This document shows positions 1 through 12,000 of a stretch of 64,000 nt of DNA, in pieces. Below the pieces are notes generated by a model. It ran no database searches and was not told the DNA's origin. It saw only the letters and a list, made by a program, of their open reading frames with translations. The stretch's first letter is position 1, and the number at the start of each line of letters is the position of its first letter. The stretch lies in contig JAPKYX010000072.1 in the NCBI GenBank assembly GCA_026394075.1, forward strand, positions 19,156-83,155, written 5' to 3'. The stretch is from Acidobacteriota bacterium. Lineage in GTDB: Bacteria; Acidobacteriota; Terriglobia; Bryobacterales; Bryobacteraceae. The position numbers and the translations under genes were made by a program.

Positions 1-1
1 T

Positions 2-387
2 CAGATCGGGCTTTATCACATCGATGCGGTCGCTGAAAAGCCTACCCCCACTGCCGCCGAACAAAGTCTGATCGTGGGCGGTTTGCGCGCCGGGCACTAT
101 CTGGCCTTCTTTGGCATGCACGTCTGGACACCGGCCGTCCTGGAGCTGCTGGCGGAAACCATGAGCGGCGCGGCGCCGGTTTCGGAAGCCTTGCATCGGC
201 TCAGCGCCCGGGAGCGGTATCTGGCTTGGAATTCCCCCGGCCATCGCTACGACCTTGGTCCCCGCTACGGCCTGCTCCAAGCGCAGTTGGCGCTCGGCCT
301 GTCGGGCGACGACCGCGAAGAGGTGCTGGCCGCGCTGGTCGGTTTGATCGCCACTCACGGACACTTCACTTCAGAGCGCCGCCCCTC

Positions 388-391
<4 letters not shown>
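2..391 (+). CDS. Sugar-phosphate nucleotidylyltransferase (GalU-like), C-terminal part
   Basis: Only the last 129 codons are in the window; the frame is open to the left edge. The fragment contains an EKP motif (about residues 12-14 of the visible part), then a [14 protein letters not shown] segment and a [16 protein letters not shown] segment. This order matches the end of the GalU/RfbA-type nucleotidyltransferase fold, where EKP contacts the sugar phosphate and the G.RYD.G...G block closes the domain. The likely reaction is NTP plus sugar-1-phosphate to NDP-sugar; UTP:glucose-1-phosphate is the best guess, but the substrate cannot be read from this end. The stop codon overlaps the ATG of the next gene (ATGA at 388-391), so the two are probably translated together and may act on the same sugar pathway. 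Confidence 0.72.
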
Positions 392-3714
<3,323 letters not shown>

Positions 3715-3733
3715 GCGCCGTCCAGCGCCCACC

Positions 3734-6016
3734 TCACCCCAGCTTGCCCAACAGCTCCCGAATCCGCCCTTCATCATCCTGATCGGGCTTCAACCCCAAC
3801 GCTTCGGTCAGATTCTTCTTCGCCAGCGCCTTATCGCCCTTCTCCAGCAGCACTACGGCCAGGTGATAACGGTACAAAGCATTGCCCGGCTCTCCACGAA
3901 CCGTCTCCTGGAGCAGTGGCAGCGCCTGATCATATTGCTTCGACTGCGCGTGAATCCAGCCCAGCGTGTGGCGGTAGCGTTTCGTCTGCGGGTTGAGGCG
4001 CATGGCGGTTTGGGCGTAACCGGCGGCGGTGGGGAGATCGGCTTTCATCTCCGCCAACAGGTAAGCGAGATTATTCAGAATCTCCGGGTCCTGCGGGGCG
4101 GCGGTACGCGCCTTCTCCAGCGCTGCACGAGCTTCCGGATAGCGTTTCTGCGTGGCGTAGAGATAACCCAGCATCGCTGTTGGTCCCGGCGACCGGGTGT
4201 CGAGCTCTGAGGCTTTCTGATATTGCCGGATGGCCTCTTCTGTGTTACCGGTCAGGCGGTGCAGTTCGGCGTGGCGGGACCGGACCCGAGCTGACTCTGG
4301 TTGGCTAACCACCAACGGTTCATACTCCTTCAGGGCCTCCGCAAAGCGGCCTAGCCGGGCTGCGGTGCCCGCCAAGAGCTCGCGAACGTCGGCGGAGTTG
4401 GGCTGCTTGGCCAAGTCCTGCCGCATCAGATGGAAGGCCGCTTCAGGGTTATTCTGTGCCAAGCGCACTTCCACCAGGCCGTTCAGCGCTCGAACATCCG
4501 CCGCACCCGGCGTATAGACCTTGCGGAAGGATGCGTCGGCTTCGGAATAAGCCTTACGCGCCAGCGCGAAGTAGCCCGCCTGCAGTTCGGCAGCCGGGTA
4601 GTTAGGGAACTCTCGCTGTACCTGCTGAATCTCTGTTTGTGCCGCGGCCTTACGCCCCAACTCCATCAACACGGCTGAGCGCATCAAACGAACTTCCGGA
4701 TTGCGTGGATCCACCCGGATCACTCCATCCAACTGCTCCAGAGCAGGAGTGTACTGCCGCTCTTCAAACAGAAGTTCGGCCATGCCCATGCGCGGCGGCA
4801 GATAGCTGGCGCGTAGCTTGGCCGATTCCTCGTAGCGCTTTCGGGCCAGCGGCCGGTCCCCACGGATTTGCGCGATGCGGCCCAGCTTGAAACGCGACAC
4901 CGGATCCTTCGGTTCCAAGGTCATAATGGCTTCAAAGTCTTTGCGGGCGGCGTCCAGATCCTCGGGCTTGGAAGAAGCCATTAAGAGGGACCCGCGCACG
5001 GAAAGCGCCTCGGCGTCCTGGGCGTTCTCTTTCAGCAGTTCCTCGGCAATCGGCCGGACATCGGCAAACTTGCCTTGCGCCACCAGTTGCGACATCTGCT
5101 CCTTGCGCCACACCGTACGGCGCTCCGGCGCCTGGGTGAGAGCGGAATCCATCATCGCAGCGGCCGACTTCCAATCAGCATACCGGGCATAGAAGCGGCT
5201 TACGGCCACCGGCCCATCCGGGAACTTGCGGGCATCGGAAACCTGATTGAGTACGCCGGCCACTTTGCTGGATTGCTGGGTGTCGTAGTAGTGGCTAGCC
5301 AACCGCAAATGAGCTTCAACGCTGCGCGGGTTCGCCGTCACCTGATCTTCCAGCAGTTGCTCCGCCGCGTCCGTCTGGCCGATGCTGCGTAGGAGTGCGT
5401 AAAGAACCGTATACAACTCCGCCGCGTCAGGATGCTTTGCCAAACCCTCGCGGAGAAGTTTCTCGGCCTCCGCAAACCTCTTCTCAATCATGAAAGGCTT
5501 GGACATCGCCAGGCTGATCTCGGCATCGCCGGGCCGGGCGGCGAGCACGTGCTTGAAGTCAGCCATGGCCAGGTCGTACTTACCGTCGGTGAGGTAGATG
5601 AACCCACGCACGCGCAGGCCGTCAGGAGACTTGGGGTCCTTCGCCAGATCCTCGCTGCTCAGCTTCTGCAGGCGGTCAAGAAATGCTTGGGGGTGGCGCG
5701 GGTCGCTTAAGTAGAGTGTCAAGACAACGTCAGTGAACCGGCGCCGATAGGTGGCGTTGCCGGATTGTAACTCCGTGGCTCGTGCCAGCATCGGCAGGCC
5801 GCTTCGCCAGTTGTTTTGCTTAAGAAGAGCCTCGCCCAACTGGAAGTGAGCCTCAGCCTGGTTGGGCTCTTTCTGGATGGCTTTCTGGAAATCGAGAACT
5901 GCTTCCGTCCATTCGCCCTGCGTGGCATGCTGCTTGCCGCTATCCAGATAGTGCTGGGCATTACGGCAGCCAGTAGCAAGCAGGGTGAGCGTGATGATGA
6001 AGGTAATGCGAAACAT
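3734..6016 (-). CDS. TPR-repeat lipoprotein of the PEP-CTERM/EPS type (PrsT-like)
   Basis: 760 residues. The N-terminus is a lipoprotein signal: a short hydrophobic run followed by LLATGC, with Cys17 as the predicted acylated residue. The rest is tetratricopeptide repeats, seen as recurring patterns such as AVLDFQKAIQKEPNQAEAHF and A.L.....P.....LNNLAY.L near the end. Large TPR lipoproteins of this kind regularly accompany exosortase/PEP-CTERM loci (family PrsT), where they are thought to help EPS assembly or protein sorting, but their biochemical role is not established. Two paralogues of similar length are in this window (16376-18691 and 52083-54413). It converges with the kinase/pyrophosphorylase gene (19 bp between stops). 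A 12-bp-arm inverted repeat lies directly upstream of its start. Confidence 0.8.
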   Translation of the reverse strand: MFRITFIITLTLLATGCRNAQHYLDSGKQHATQGEWTEAVLDFQKAIQKEPNQAEAHFQLGEALLKQNNWRSGLPMLARATELQSGNATYRRRFTDVVLTLYLSDPRHPQAFLDRLQKLSSEDLAKDPKSPDGLRVRGFIYLTDGKYDLAMADFKHVLAARPGDAEISLAMSKPFMIEKRFAEAEKLLREGLAKHPDAAELYTVLYALLRSIGQTDAAEQLLEDQVTANPRSVEAHLRLASHYYDTQQSSKVAGVLNQVSDARKFPDGPVAVSRFYARYADWKSAAAMMDSALTQAPERRTVWRKEQMSQLVAQGKFADVRPIAEELLKENAQDAEALSVRGSLLMASSKPEDLDAARKDFEAIMTLEPKDPVSRFKLGRIAQIRGDRPLARKRYEESAKLRASYLPPRMGMAELLFEERQYTPALEQLDGVIRVDPRNPEVRLMRSAVLMELGRKAAAQTEIQQVQREFPNYPAAELQAGYFALARKAYSEADASFRKVYTPGAADVRALNGLVEVRLAQNNPEAAFHLMRQDLAKQPNSADVRELLAGTAARLGRFAEALKEYEPLVVSQPESARVRSRHAELHRLTGNTEEAIRQYQKASELDTRSPGPTAMLGYLYATQKRYPEARAALEKARTAAPQDPEILNNLAYLLAEMKADLPTAAGYAQTAMRLNPQTKRYRHTLGWIHAQSKQYDQALPLLQETVRGEPGNALYRYHLAVVLLEKGDKALAKKNLTEALGLKPDQDDEGRIRELLGKLG

Positions 6017-6028
6017 GGCCTTAAATGA

Positions 6029-6058
6029 GTATGGTGCCCCATCGCTGGGACACCATAC
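6029..6058. repeat. Inverted repeat in the leader of the TPR lipoprotein gene
   Basis: Arms GTATGGTGCCCC (6029-6040) and GGGACACCATAC (6047-6058) pair with one mismatch around a 6-nt loop. On the minus strand the hairpin sits 13-42 nt before the ATG at 6016. There is no T-run on either side, so it does not look like a simple terminator for the upstream PEP-CTERM gene. It could sequester the ribosome site or bind a regulator. A GTACTA sequence follows at 6070-6075. Confidence 0.5.
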
Positions 6059-6092
6059 AAGGGAGGAATGTACTATCTGTTCTCTGACGAAA

Positions 6093-6953
6093 CTACGAGC
6101 GCGACGCCCGGCGGCGGCGCACGGCGAAGACGAGGCCAGTCAAACCGAGGCTGAGGGCCCCATAGAAGCCCGGCTCCGGCACCAGCGTTACCTTAAAGAT
6201 GGCGTCGTTGTAATCCTGATCGCCGCCCGGGAGGTTGGTGTCTTCAACGCCGATCAACGCGACGAAAGGCGAAGTTTGAGAAGGAACAACTTTGCCGATA
6301 TTCTCGACAAAAACGGCGAACTGTTGCTGTCCACCGCCCGTGCTCTTGCTGCTCTCTGAAAAACGTCCAGAGCTCTTGAGCGCGGCCAGAACGGTGCCGG
6401 CGGACTGCCCGTCTTGGCTGGAGTCGCCATAGTTAGGCAGCAGCCAGAAGCCGAAAGTGCCGGCCGGCGAAAAGGCCACCGTGTCACCAACAGTATTTGA
6501 ACCCTTGAAGATGACACCAAAGTCGGAAGTAGTCAGCGAAGCGATGGACTTCGACGAATCGTACCAGCCGATCCAGTTCCGGGGTGCCCAGCCCGCGATC
6601 TCCGCCAGCAAGGTCGGGTTCGGAGCTGACGCTGTTCCTTGGAAGGAAATATTACTGATTGCCGAACCATCATTATTGGCGAGGTAAGCCGCGCCCTGCC
6701 AGTTGGGGCTGTTGGCTGGGGAGCCGACGTTGGTCACAAAGCAACCCACGTTCCGGCAGGTAGAGCCGTCGTCCGTGTTGTTGTTCCAATAAGATGTCTG
6801 ATTGCCGGGCGTGCTGACATCTGTATCAACAATCTTCTCGCCAGAAATGACTACAGAATTTGGAAGAGCCAGCCACGGGCCGGAGGGGAGAGTGAATTGG
6901 GCCCACGTGAGTGAGGCCGGGGTGAGAAGCAGCGCTAGGGCGAATTTGTTCAT
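6093..6953 (-). CDS. PEP-CTERM sorting domain protein with DUF4114-like C-terminal region
   Basis: The start at 6953 is preferred because it places MNKFALALLLTPASLTWAQF, a clear signal peptide, at the N-terminus; the frame extends 15 codons upstream without a signal. The mature part contains one CRNVGC cysteine pair, an EDTNLPGGDQDYND segment typical of DUF4114-like calcium-type loops, and ends in LVPEPGFYGALSLGLTGLVF followed by AVRRRRASRS. That is a PEP-CTERM tripartite tail: motif, transmembrane helix, basic end. The protein should be exported by Sec, cleaved by the exosortase encoded at 12662-13561, and released or attached within the EPS layer. The gene at 7145-8011 is a clear paralogue (same SYWNNNT/AYWNNNTADG region and C-terminus), so this is a local duplication. 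The function of the mature domain is unknown. Confidence 0.85.
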   Translation of the reverse strand: MNKFALALLLTPASLTWAQFTLPSGPWLALPNSVVISGEKIVDTDVSTPGNQTSYWNNNTDDGSTCRNVGCFVTNVGSPANSPNWQGAAYLANNDGSAISNISFQGTASAPNPTLLAEIAGWAPRNWIGWYDSSKSIASLTTSDFGVIFKGSNTVGDTVAFSPAGTFGFWLLPNYGDSSQDGQSAGTVLAALKSSGRFSESSKSTGGGQQQFAVFVENIGKVVPSQTSPFVALIGVEDTNLPGGDQDYNDAIFKVTLVPEPGFYGALSLGLTGLVFAVRRRRASRS

Positions 6954-6982
6954 GATTGGGCTTTCGAAACCTCGTAAACCGT

Positions 6983-7011
6983 CTATTGGCGAAGTCAACG
7001 CTCACCAATAG
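6983..7011. repeat. Leader hairpin of the PEP-CTERM gene
   Basis: CTATTGG (6983-6989) and CCAATAG (7005-7011) form perfect 7-bp arms with a 15-nt loop, 30-58 nt upstream of the start at 6953 on the minus strand. It may be a leader RNA hairpin or an operator; no partner is known. Confidence 0.4.
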
Positions 7012-7042
7012 GTCTATGTTACTGGACAAAGATGCCCTTGAA

Positions 7043-7096
7043 TAGTACCAAAGGTGTTTACATGTCACTGGACGATGCAGGGTACGCATAGTACCC
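7043..7096. promoter_or_regulatory. Paired AGTAC-type sites upstream of PEP-CTERM gene 6093-6953
   Basis: TAGTACC at 7043-7049 and a perfect inverted repeat GGGTAC-gcata-GTACCC at 7080-7096 lie 90-143 nt upstream of the start at 6953. On the minus strand the first reads TTTGGTACTATT, and the same TTTGGTACT occurs upstream of the paralogue (8069-8077). The recurrence suggests a shared operator; the binding protein is unknown. Confidence 0.4.
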
Positions 7097-7144
7097 TCGA
7101 AGCGGTCAGCCACTGATACCAGATGACCTGGGGTGGGTTGGCGG

Positions 7145-8011
7145 TTATCGGGCAGCGCGGCGGCGAATGGCCGCCATGAGAGCGCCCAGGCACAGTGCCA
7201 GTGCCCCGTAAAGGCCCGGTTCCGGCACAAACGTCACCCGGAAGATGGTGTCGTTGTAGTCCATGTCACCGCGAATCGTATCTTCGGCGGAAATCAACAA
7301 GTTGAGCGTGGATGCGTTGACGGCGGCTAGGTTCTCCGCAAAATAGGTGAAGTATTGCGTAGTCTGGCCAGCCCCCGCGGTGTTCTTGGAGCTTTGGGTA
7401 AAGCGGGCTGTGTCGGTCTTCAGAGCAGCGGAGAGCTCCGTGGAGGTCTTGTCCGTATTCGAGAAGCCGGCCAAATACCAAAAGCCAAACTGGTTGGTGG
7501 GAGAGAAGTTGGCCTGCTTACCAACACTGTCAGAGCCCTTAAAGATCACACCCCACTTCGTGCCGAAATTGGCGGAGGTGAGTTCCGAAGTCGGCAAAGT
7601 GGCGTCATACCAGCCCACCCAACTCCTGGCCTTGAGGGAGGTGATTTCGCCATTCAGCACAGCCGGACCAGAGACACTGCCCTGAAAGTATACATTCGTC
7701 ACCGCCGTACCATCGGTATTGGCGATGTAAGCAGCGTCCCTCCAGATGGCGTTGGTCAATGGATCAGAAGCCGTGGAGGCCACCCGGCCGGTGACAATGC
7801 ATCCAATGTTCTTGCACGTCGTGCCGTCAGCGGTATTGTTGTTCCAGTAGGCTGTCTGATTGCCCGCGATGTTGCGGTTGGCATCGACAATCCTTTCGCC
7901 GGAAACTGCCAGCGGATTGGGCAACTGCTGCCAGGGACCGGCAGGCACCGTGAACCCCGCCCAAACCGATGCGGCTGTCACAAACAGAAAAACTGTCGAA
8001 AAGCGCATCAT
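7145..8011 (-). CDS. PEP-CTERM sorting domain protein, paralogue of 6093-6953
   Basis: The start is set at 8011, giving MMRFSTVFLFVTAASVWAGF, a normal signal peptide; the second ATG (8008) is equally possible and the frame's extra 11 upstream codons carry no signal. The product of about 288 residues follows the same plan as its neighbour: TVPAGPWQQLPNPL near the N-terminus, AYWNNNTADG, a CKNIGC cysteine pair, EDTIRGDMDYNDTIF (the DUF4114-like acidic loop) and a tail FVPEPGLYGALALCLGALMAA then IRRRAAR. The PEP motif is present, with GLY in place of GFY. It is expected to be an exosortase substrate of the extracellular matrix. Sequence divergence from the neighbour is substantial across the central region, so the duplication is not recent. 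Confidence 0.85.
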   Translation of the reverse strand: MMRFSTVFLFVTAASVWAGFTVPAGPWQQLPNPLAVSGERIVDANRNIAGNQTAYWNNNTADGTTCKNIGCIVTGRVASTASDPLTNAIWRDAAYIANTDGTAVTNVYFQGSVSGPAVLNGEITSLKARSWVGWYDATLPTSELTSANFGTKWGVIFKGSDSVGKQANFSPTNQFGFWYLAGFSNTDKTSTELSAALKTDTARFTQSSKNTAGAGQTTQYFTYFAENLAAVNASTLNLLISAEDTIRGDMDYNDTIFRVTFVPEPGLYGALALCLGALMAAIRRRAAR

Positions 8012-8068
8012 GGTGGAGAAGTGGCACATCGCGATATCTAACACTATCAGTGGGTGCCAAGTATGACA

Positions 8069-8110
8069 AGTACCAAACGCGTTGAGTAGTTTAGTAGGAC
8101 CAATAGTACT
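8069..8110. promoter_or_regulatory. AGTAC-type sites upstream of PEP-CTERM gene 7145-8011
   Basis: AGTACCAAA at 8069-8077 and TAGTACT at 8104-8110 lie about 58-99 nt upstream of the start at 8011. The first matches 7045-7053 exactly, and the two sites are spaced similarly to the pair upstream of the paralogous gene. Confidence 0.4.
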
Positions 8111-8175
8111 GCGATCAGCCAGCTGTATTCTGTTTGCGCTCTGTCTTCGCGTTGGGTCAGCCGTAAGGCTGGGCG

Positions 8176-10365
8176 TTACTGGATGGCCACTTGCAGCGTG
8201 TTCGAGGGGCCCAGATCGCTGACCGCCCGAACCGTGACGCTCTTCAGCCGTGCCGTGATGTCGGTGGTGGGAGTCGAGGTGCCACCATCCAGGCGCAGTG
8301 TGAAGGGTACATCGACGGTGAACTGTCCCCCCAGTGATTGGCTGGCGGCGCTCTGGAACCAGATCAGGGCCTCGGCGCTGACGCTGACGGTAAACTTTGC
8401 CGTGCCCAGGGTGGTGGTCTCATCGCCCTTGAATTCAAACTCCAGGCTGGTCAGCGATCGTCCGGTGGCGTAACCGGTCACGTTGATCGACAACCCGGTG
8501 GCGGAGCGCGTCGAAACCCGGGCTGCCAGCAGCACAGGGGCCGTGCGCGGGATGTTCAGGCTGAGCCGCGTGGGCGTTGGGGGTGTCAGATCGGTGCCAT
8601 TCTCCGTAACGAAGGTTGGCTCAATCACAATGGCGCCCGCCACGGTACCGGTCTGCAATTGAAGGCGGTTTGCACCGCTGGGGAAGACGGCCTCCCGCGT
8701 GTTGGCGGGAATGGTAAAGGCCACCGTCCGGCCGCCGGTAGAGAATTGCACGGCGGGATCGGTGACGAAGTTATCGGGGGTGATGCTCAGCGTCAGGACG
8801 CCGCGCAGCGCCTGCGGATAGGTCGTGTTCAGCGACAAACCAAACGAGGGCTGCTGGAAGGGCTGCTGCACGCCCGAAGCACCCGTAAACTGGTAGCTCG
8901 GCAGTGGTGGCGGTGCAGCGGAGAAGCCATTCAGCACAAAACCAGTGCCATCAATGACCAGCGTCGTCGTGGCTTGCCCCGCCACCAGCGGCGTGAAGTC
9001 GACCAGGAATGTAAAGCGGCCGTCGGGGTCCACCGTGGCCGGTAGAGCCGGTAGGGAGCGCAAGCGGAACACGCCGCGGGTATCCAGCACGCCCACGCTC
9101 ACCACTGATCCGGCAGCGGTGCCGCGGTTGGAAACCGTGAACGCCACCGAAGCCGTCTGTCCGGTAGAGAGCGGTGGAAATGAAACACTGTTGGTGGTGA
9201 TGGGGACATCCACGCCGCCTACGGCATAGGAATAGCGGAGTTGGGCGCCCATTCCGCGCCCAGTGACCGTAAAGTTATCGTTGCCGATCAACAATCGCAC
9301 CGTTGATGTCACCGGCTCCACTGGCACATAGTTCAGCGTAAAGGTCCGCACTTCCTGCGGCTGCAGGGTGAGCGGGACAAAGGGGCCTTCGGTGATGGAG
9401 AAACCAGTGCCGCCCAGCAGGATGTTATTGATCACCGCGGGCAAGGTCGCCACGTTGCGGAACTGGATCACCAGCGAACTGCGCTCGCCCACCCGCACAT
9501 CACCAAACGCCACCAGGCCGTTCAAGGCCAGTGGAGCGGCCACGCCATCCCGCAATAGCTCGTAGGTAAATGCGCTCAGGAGCGCACTGCCCTGAATCGT
9601 GGTGGTGTGTTCGGTCTTGTCGAGCGTGATCTTCAGCGAAGCCGTCGCCGCGCCCGGAGTGCGGGGTGTAAAGCGGACGCCAAAACGCAACTCCGACCCG
9701 GATGTCAGTGTGAATGGCAGCAACGGGACGGCTAGCAATTGAAAGCCAGTGCCTGTTAAGTTGATGGCGTTGACTTGGCCTGAGCCGCTGCCGCGATTAG
9801 TAATCGATATGGTGACATCGGCGTTGGAGTTCACCAGCGTCTCCGGCAGCGTCACCGTGGCCCCTGAGGCGAGCGGCGTCGCATTGGCGTCGGCCAGCGT
9901 CGAACTGACCACCAAACTGGGTGCGGTCCCGGTGAGGGTGAAGGCCACAGCGCCGCTGATGGCGGGCCCGGTGGTGCCTTCGCGGGGCTCCTCGGTGTAG
10001 GTCCAGGTAAATTGCCCCACCGCCGCTTCCGTGGTCGTGGGTGTGTAACGCAGGGTGAAGGTCAGTGTCTCCAGTGGCTGCAGCGGAATGCTGGTCCGGA
10101 GTGACACCGGCTCCAAAGCTGACGTGGAAAAATCCTTTGAACCGATCAGTTGGGGGATGGAGGCGAAGGTGGCCCGTGTCTGACCCAAATAGGTCACCCG
10201 CACCACGGCGCTTGAGGTCTGGCCAACGCCAGTGGAGTTGAACCCCAGCACGGACCCATTGCTGGAGGTGAAGGCTTGCCCATTCTGCTCCACGCGAACG
10301 AGAAACTGCGCCGGGGCCACCATGGCGCCCAGCACAGCGAGCAGGAGGAGGCGTTGTATCGGCAT
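8176..10365 (-). CDS. Choice-of-anchor-D (ASPM/SPD-2/Hydin-like) repeat secreted protein
   Basis: 729 residues. A signal peptide (MPIQRLLLLAVLGAMVAPAQ) is followed by about four Ig-like modules with the pattern F.F..V..G..S...V.ITN.G...G.V..I...G..F. and L....TF...F.P, characteristic of the choice-of-anchor-D/ASPM-SPD2-Hydin fold found in bacterial surface proteins. The last 200 residues are another beta-rich region without a clear family. No PEP-CTERM tail is visible; the protein ends in NTLQVAIQ. It is the last gene of the exosortase operon, three bases downstream of the beta-propeller gene, so it may be a cell-surface or periplasmic partner of the EPS/protein-sorting machinery. The cellular role is inferred from position only. 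Confidence 0.75.
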   Translation of the reverse strand: MPIQRLLLLAVLGAMVAPAQFLVRVEQNGQAFTSSNGSVLGFNSTGVGQTSSAVVRVTYLGQTRATFASIPQLIGSKDFSTSALEPVSLRTSIPLQPLETLTFTLRYTPTTTEAAVGQFTWTYTEEPREGTTGPAISGAVAFTLTGTAPSLVVSSTLADANATPLASGATVTLPETLVNSNADVTISITNRGSGSGQVNAINLTGTGFQLLAVPLLPFTLTSGSELRFGVRFTPRTPGAATASLKITLDKTEHTTTIQGSALLSAFTYELLRDGVAAPLALNGLVAFGDVRVGERSSLVIQFRNVATLPAVINNILLGGTGFSITEGPFVPLTLQPQEVRTFTLNYVPVEPVTSTVRLLIGNDNFTVTGRGMGAQLRYSYAVGGVDVPITTNSVSFPPLSTGQTASVAFTVSNRGTAAGSVVSVGVLDTRGVFRLRSLPALPATVDPDGRFTFLVDFTPLVAGQATTTLVIDGTGFVLNGFSAAPPPLPSYQFTGASGVQQPFQQPSFGLSLNTTYPQALRGVLTLSITPDNFVTDPAVQFSTGGRTVAFTIPANTREAVFPSGANRLQLQTGTVAGAIVIEPTFVTENGTDLTPPTPTRLSLNIPRTAPVLLAARVSTRSATGLSINVTGYATGRSLTSLEFEFKGDETTTLGTAKFTVSVSAEALIWFQSAASQSLGGQFTVDVPFTLRLDGGTSTPTTDITARLKSVTVRAVSDLGPSNTLQVAIQ

Positions 10366-10368
10366 CCG

Positions 10369-11328
10369 TTACTCTCCCGCCGGGACGAACGAGATCTGGC
10401 CTTGGTTGGTATCCAGGAAAAACAGCGGCTGCGCGGCCCGTTCGCGAACATTCAGCAGGAACCGCCCGGGGGCGGCCGGAGTGAATTCACACGGGGCAAA
10501 CTCCAATGGGAGTTCCGCCAATGCTTCACCCGTCGTGGCGTTCAACACACGGATCAACTTGGCCGTGCGATCCGCCACAAACAAGCGCGCCGCATCCGGC
10601 GAGAGCGTGATGGCCACCGGATCACCCGCCTCCGCGCTCAAGCCAAAAAGCGCGGCCGTCTCGGGGGTAGTGTTGAGTGCGGCCAGGCGGAAGATCTGCC
10701 GCGAGGCCGCGTCGGCCACCAGCGCGGTATCCGAAGCCGCCAGAAACACCGCCGCCGTGGGACGGCCCAGGAATTCAAGCTTTACGGGTCGGCCTTTCCG
10801 CGAAGCCAGCCATAACGTCCGCTGCTCGCCCTCATCCCGGGTGAGCAGTACGCGCTGAGCGCCGCTGTCGGCGGCGAGAATCATCCACCGGCCTTCACCG
10901 TCCAGATTCCAGCGGGAGTCGAGCAACGGCGCGGTATCGGATTGGACCAGCCAGACTAACTCCTCCGCGGTCATGAGCACGGCAGAGGCCGAATCCGTCG
11001 CCCAGCGTGCCTCCCTGACCACGGGCAGCCGATCGAGCGCTTCCAGACGATCCGGTGAGCGCAGATCCCTGGCCCACCACATCGCCCCGTCACGCTCAAT
11101 GATCGCGGTCTGTTGATTGGGAGCAAAACTGGACCGCGTCACCTGTTCGAGCACCGGTGCTCCCAGATAGGCGGCTCCCACAAAACCGAGTACCGGCCGG
11201 ATGGCACCCGTCAGGGTGTCATGCACGAAGCCGCTCGAAGGGGCCGACCACGTGGCCGTCTGGGCGTGTCCCGCCAAACCAGAGGCGATCAGGATCAAGG
11301 CAGTCAGGCGCGAAGGCGTCATAGACAT
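10369..11328 (-). CDS. Secreted beta-propeller-like (YncE-type) protein
   Basis: 319 residues beginning with MSMTPSRLTALILIASGLAGHAQ, a signal peptide. The mature part has repeated strands typical of YVTN/YncE beta-propellers, most clearly SPDAARLFVADRTAKLIRVL followed by NATTGEALAELPL. No catalytic motif is seen; such proteins usually bind partners or small ligands. The start codon follows directly on the stop of the Ig-like protein gene upstream, which implies translational coupling within the exosortase operon. The function is unknown; a scaffolding or sensing role in the periplasm is a guess. Confidence 0.6.
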   Translation of the reverse strand: MSMTPSRLTALILIASGLAGHAQTATWSAPSSGFVHDTLTGAIRPVLGFVGAAYLGAPVLEQVTRSSFAPNQQTAIIERDGAMWWARDLRSPDRLEALDRLPVVREARWATDSASAVLMTAEELVWLVQSDTAPLLDSRWNLDGEGRWMILAADSGAQRVLLTRDEGEQRTLWLASRKGRPVKLEFLGRPTAAVFLAASDTALVADAASRQIFRLAALNTTPETAALFGLSAEAGDPVAITLSPDAARLFVADRTAKLIRVLNATTGEALAELPLEFAPCEFTPAAPGRFLLNVRERAAQPLFFLDTNQGQISFVPAGE

Positions 11329-12000
11329 CTAACGGCCGAAAACCGGTCCTCCAGGAGTCAACACCAGTGTCGGACTTGCGGAACTGGTTCCGCTGGTGAG
11401 CCGCCAGGACAGGATGCCACCTCCCGCCGCGCCACCGATCAGGATCCAGGTGAGCTTCTTCTTGTACCAGGGCGTAGCCGCGATCATCGGGCCAATGTAG
11501 GCACCATTGGTATTGGTCTGCGTAATGGTGGCTTCGCCCTTGCGGCCGGAAGATGTGGCCGTTACTTTGATCTCGAACCGGCCAAGGACACCATTGATCA
11601 GGAACGGTGCCGTGGCCTGACCTTGCGAAGTGGTGCGCGTTGTCAGGGTCGTCTGATTGCCGGGAAATGTGCCCCCGGGGCCAGTCTCGGGCAGAACAAA
11701 CACCACGGTGGCGCCTTCCACGGGAAAGTCATTCGCGTCCCGGACTTCCACCACGGGAGGCACCGCTCGCCCCAATGGAATCGAATTCATGACGTTGCCG
11801 CCCTCCAGCACCAGGATGCGTAGAGCGGTCGGTACCGTTTGTGCGGTCGCTGCCTGGGCGGTCGCTGCCTGGGCGGTCGCCTGAGCCGCAGGCGTGCGGG
11901 GCGGTGCCGCCGGAGGTGCCTGGGCCTGCACACCCAGCACCAACAGCAGATTCACGGCCAGCCAACGAATGGGCCCAGTGCGCAGTTTCGTCGGTCTCAT
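11329..12000 (-). CDS. Exported protein with Ig-like domain and C-terminal membrane segment
   Basis: 223 residues. After an N-terminal hydrophobic stretch (residues about 12-27) comes a low-complexity Ala/Pro/Thr/Gln region containing AQAATAQAATAQ, encoded by a short tandem DNA repeat near 11848-11880. Residues about 60-170 form a bacterial Ig-like domain (VVEVRDANDFPVEGATVVFV, then GQATAPFLINGVLGRFEIKV). A second hydrophobic segment, KLTWILIGGAAGGGILSW, lies near residues 183-200. The start ATG overlaps the stop of epsI (ATGA, 11997-12000). The arrangement suggests a periplasmic domain held at the membrane next to the exosortase, but no published role is known to me. Confidence 0.6.
   Translation of the reverse strand: MRPTKLRTGPIRWLAVNLLLVLGVQAQAPPAAPPRTPAAQATAQAATAQAATAQTVPTALRILVLEGGNVMNSIPLGRAVPPVVEVRDANDFPVEGATVVFVLPETGPGGTFPGNQTTLTTRTTSQGQATAPFLINGVLGRFEIKVTATSSGRKGEATITQTNTNGAYIGPMIAATPWYKKKLTWILIGGAAGGGILSWRLTSGTSSASPTLVLTPGGPVFGR

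Noticed and set aside
8338..9045. 235-residue plus-strand frame
   Set aside because: Shadow of the choice-of-anchor-D gene, with no signal peptide or recognisable motif.
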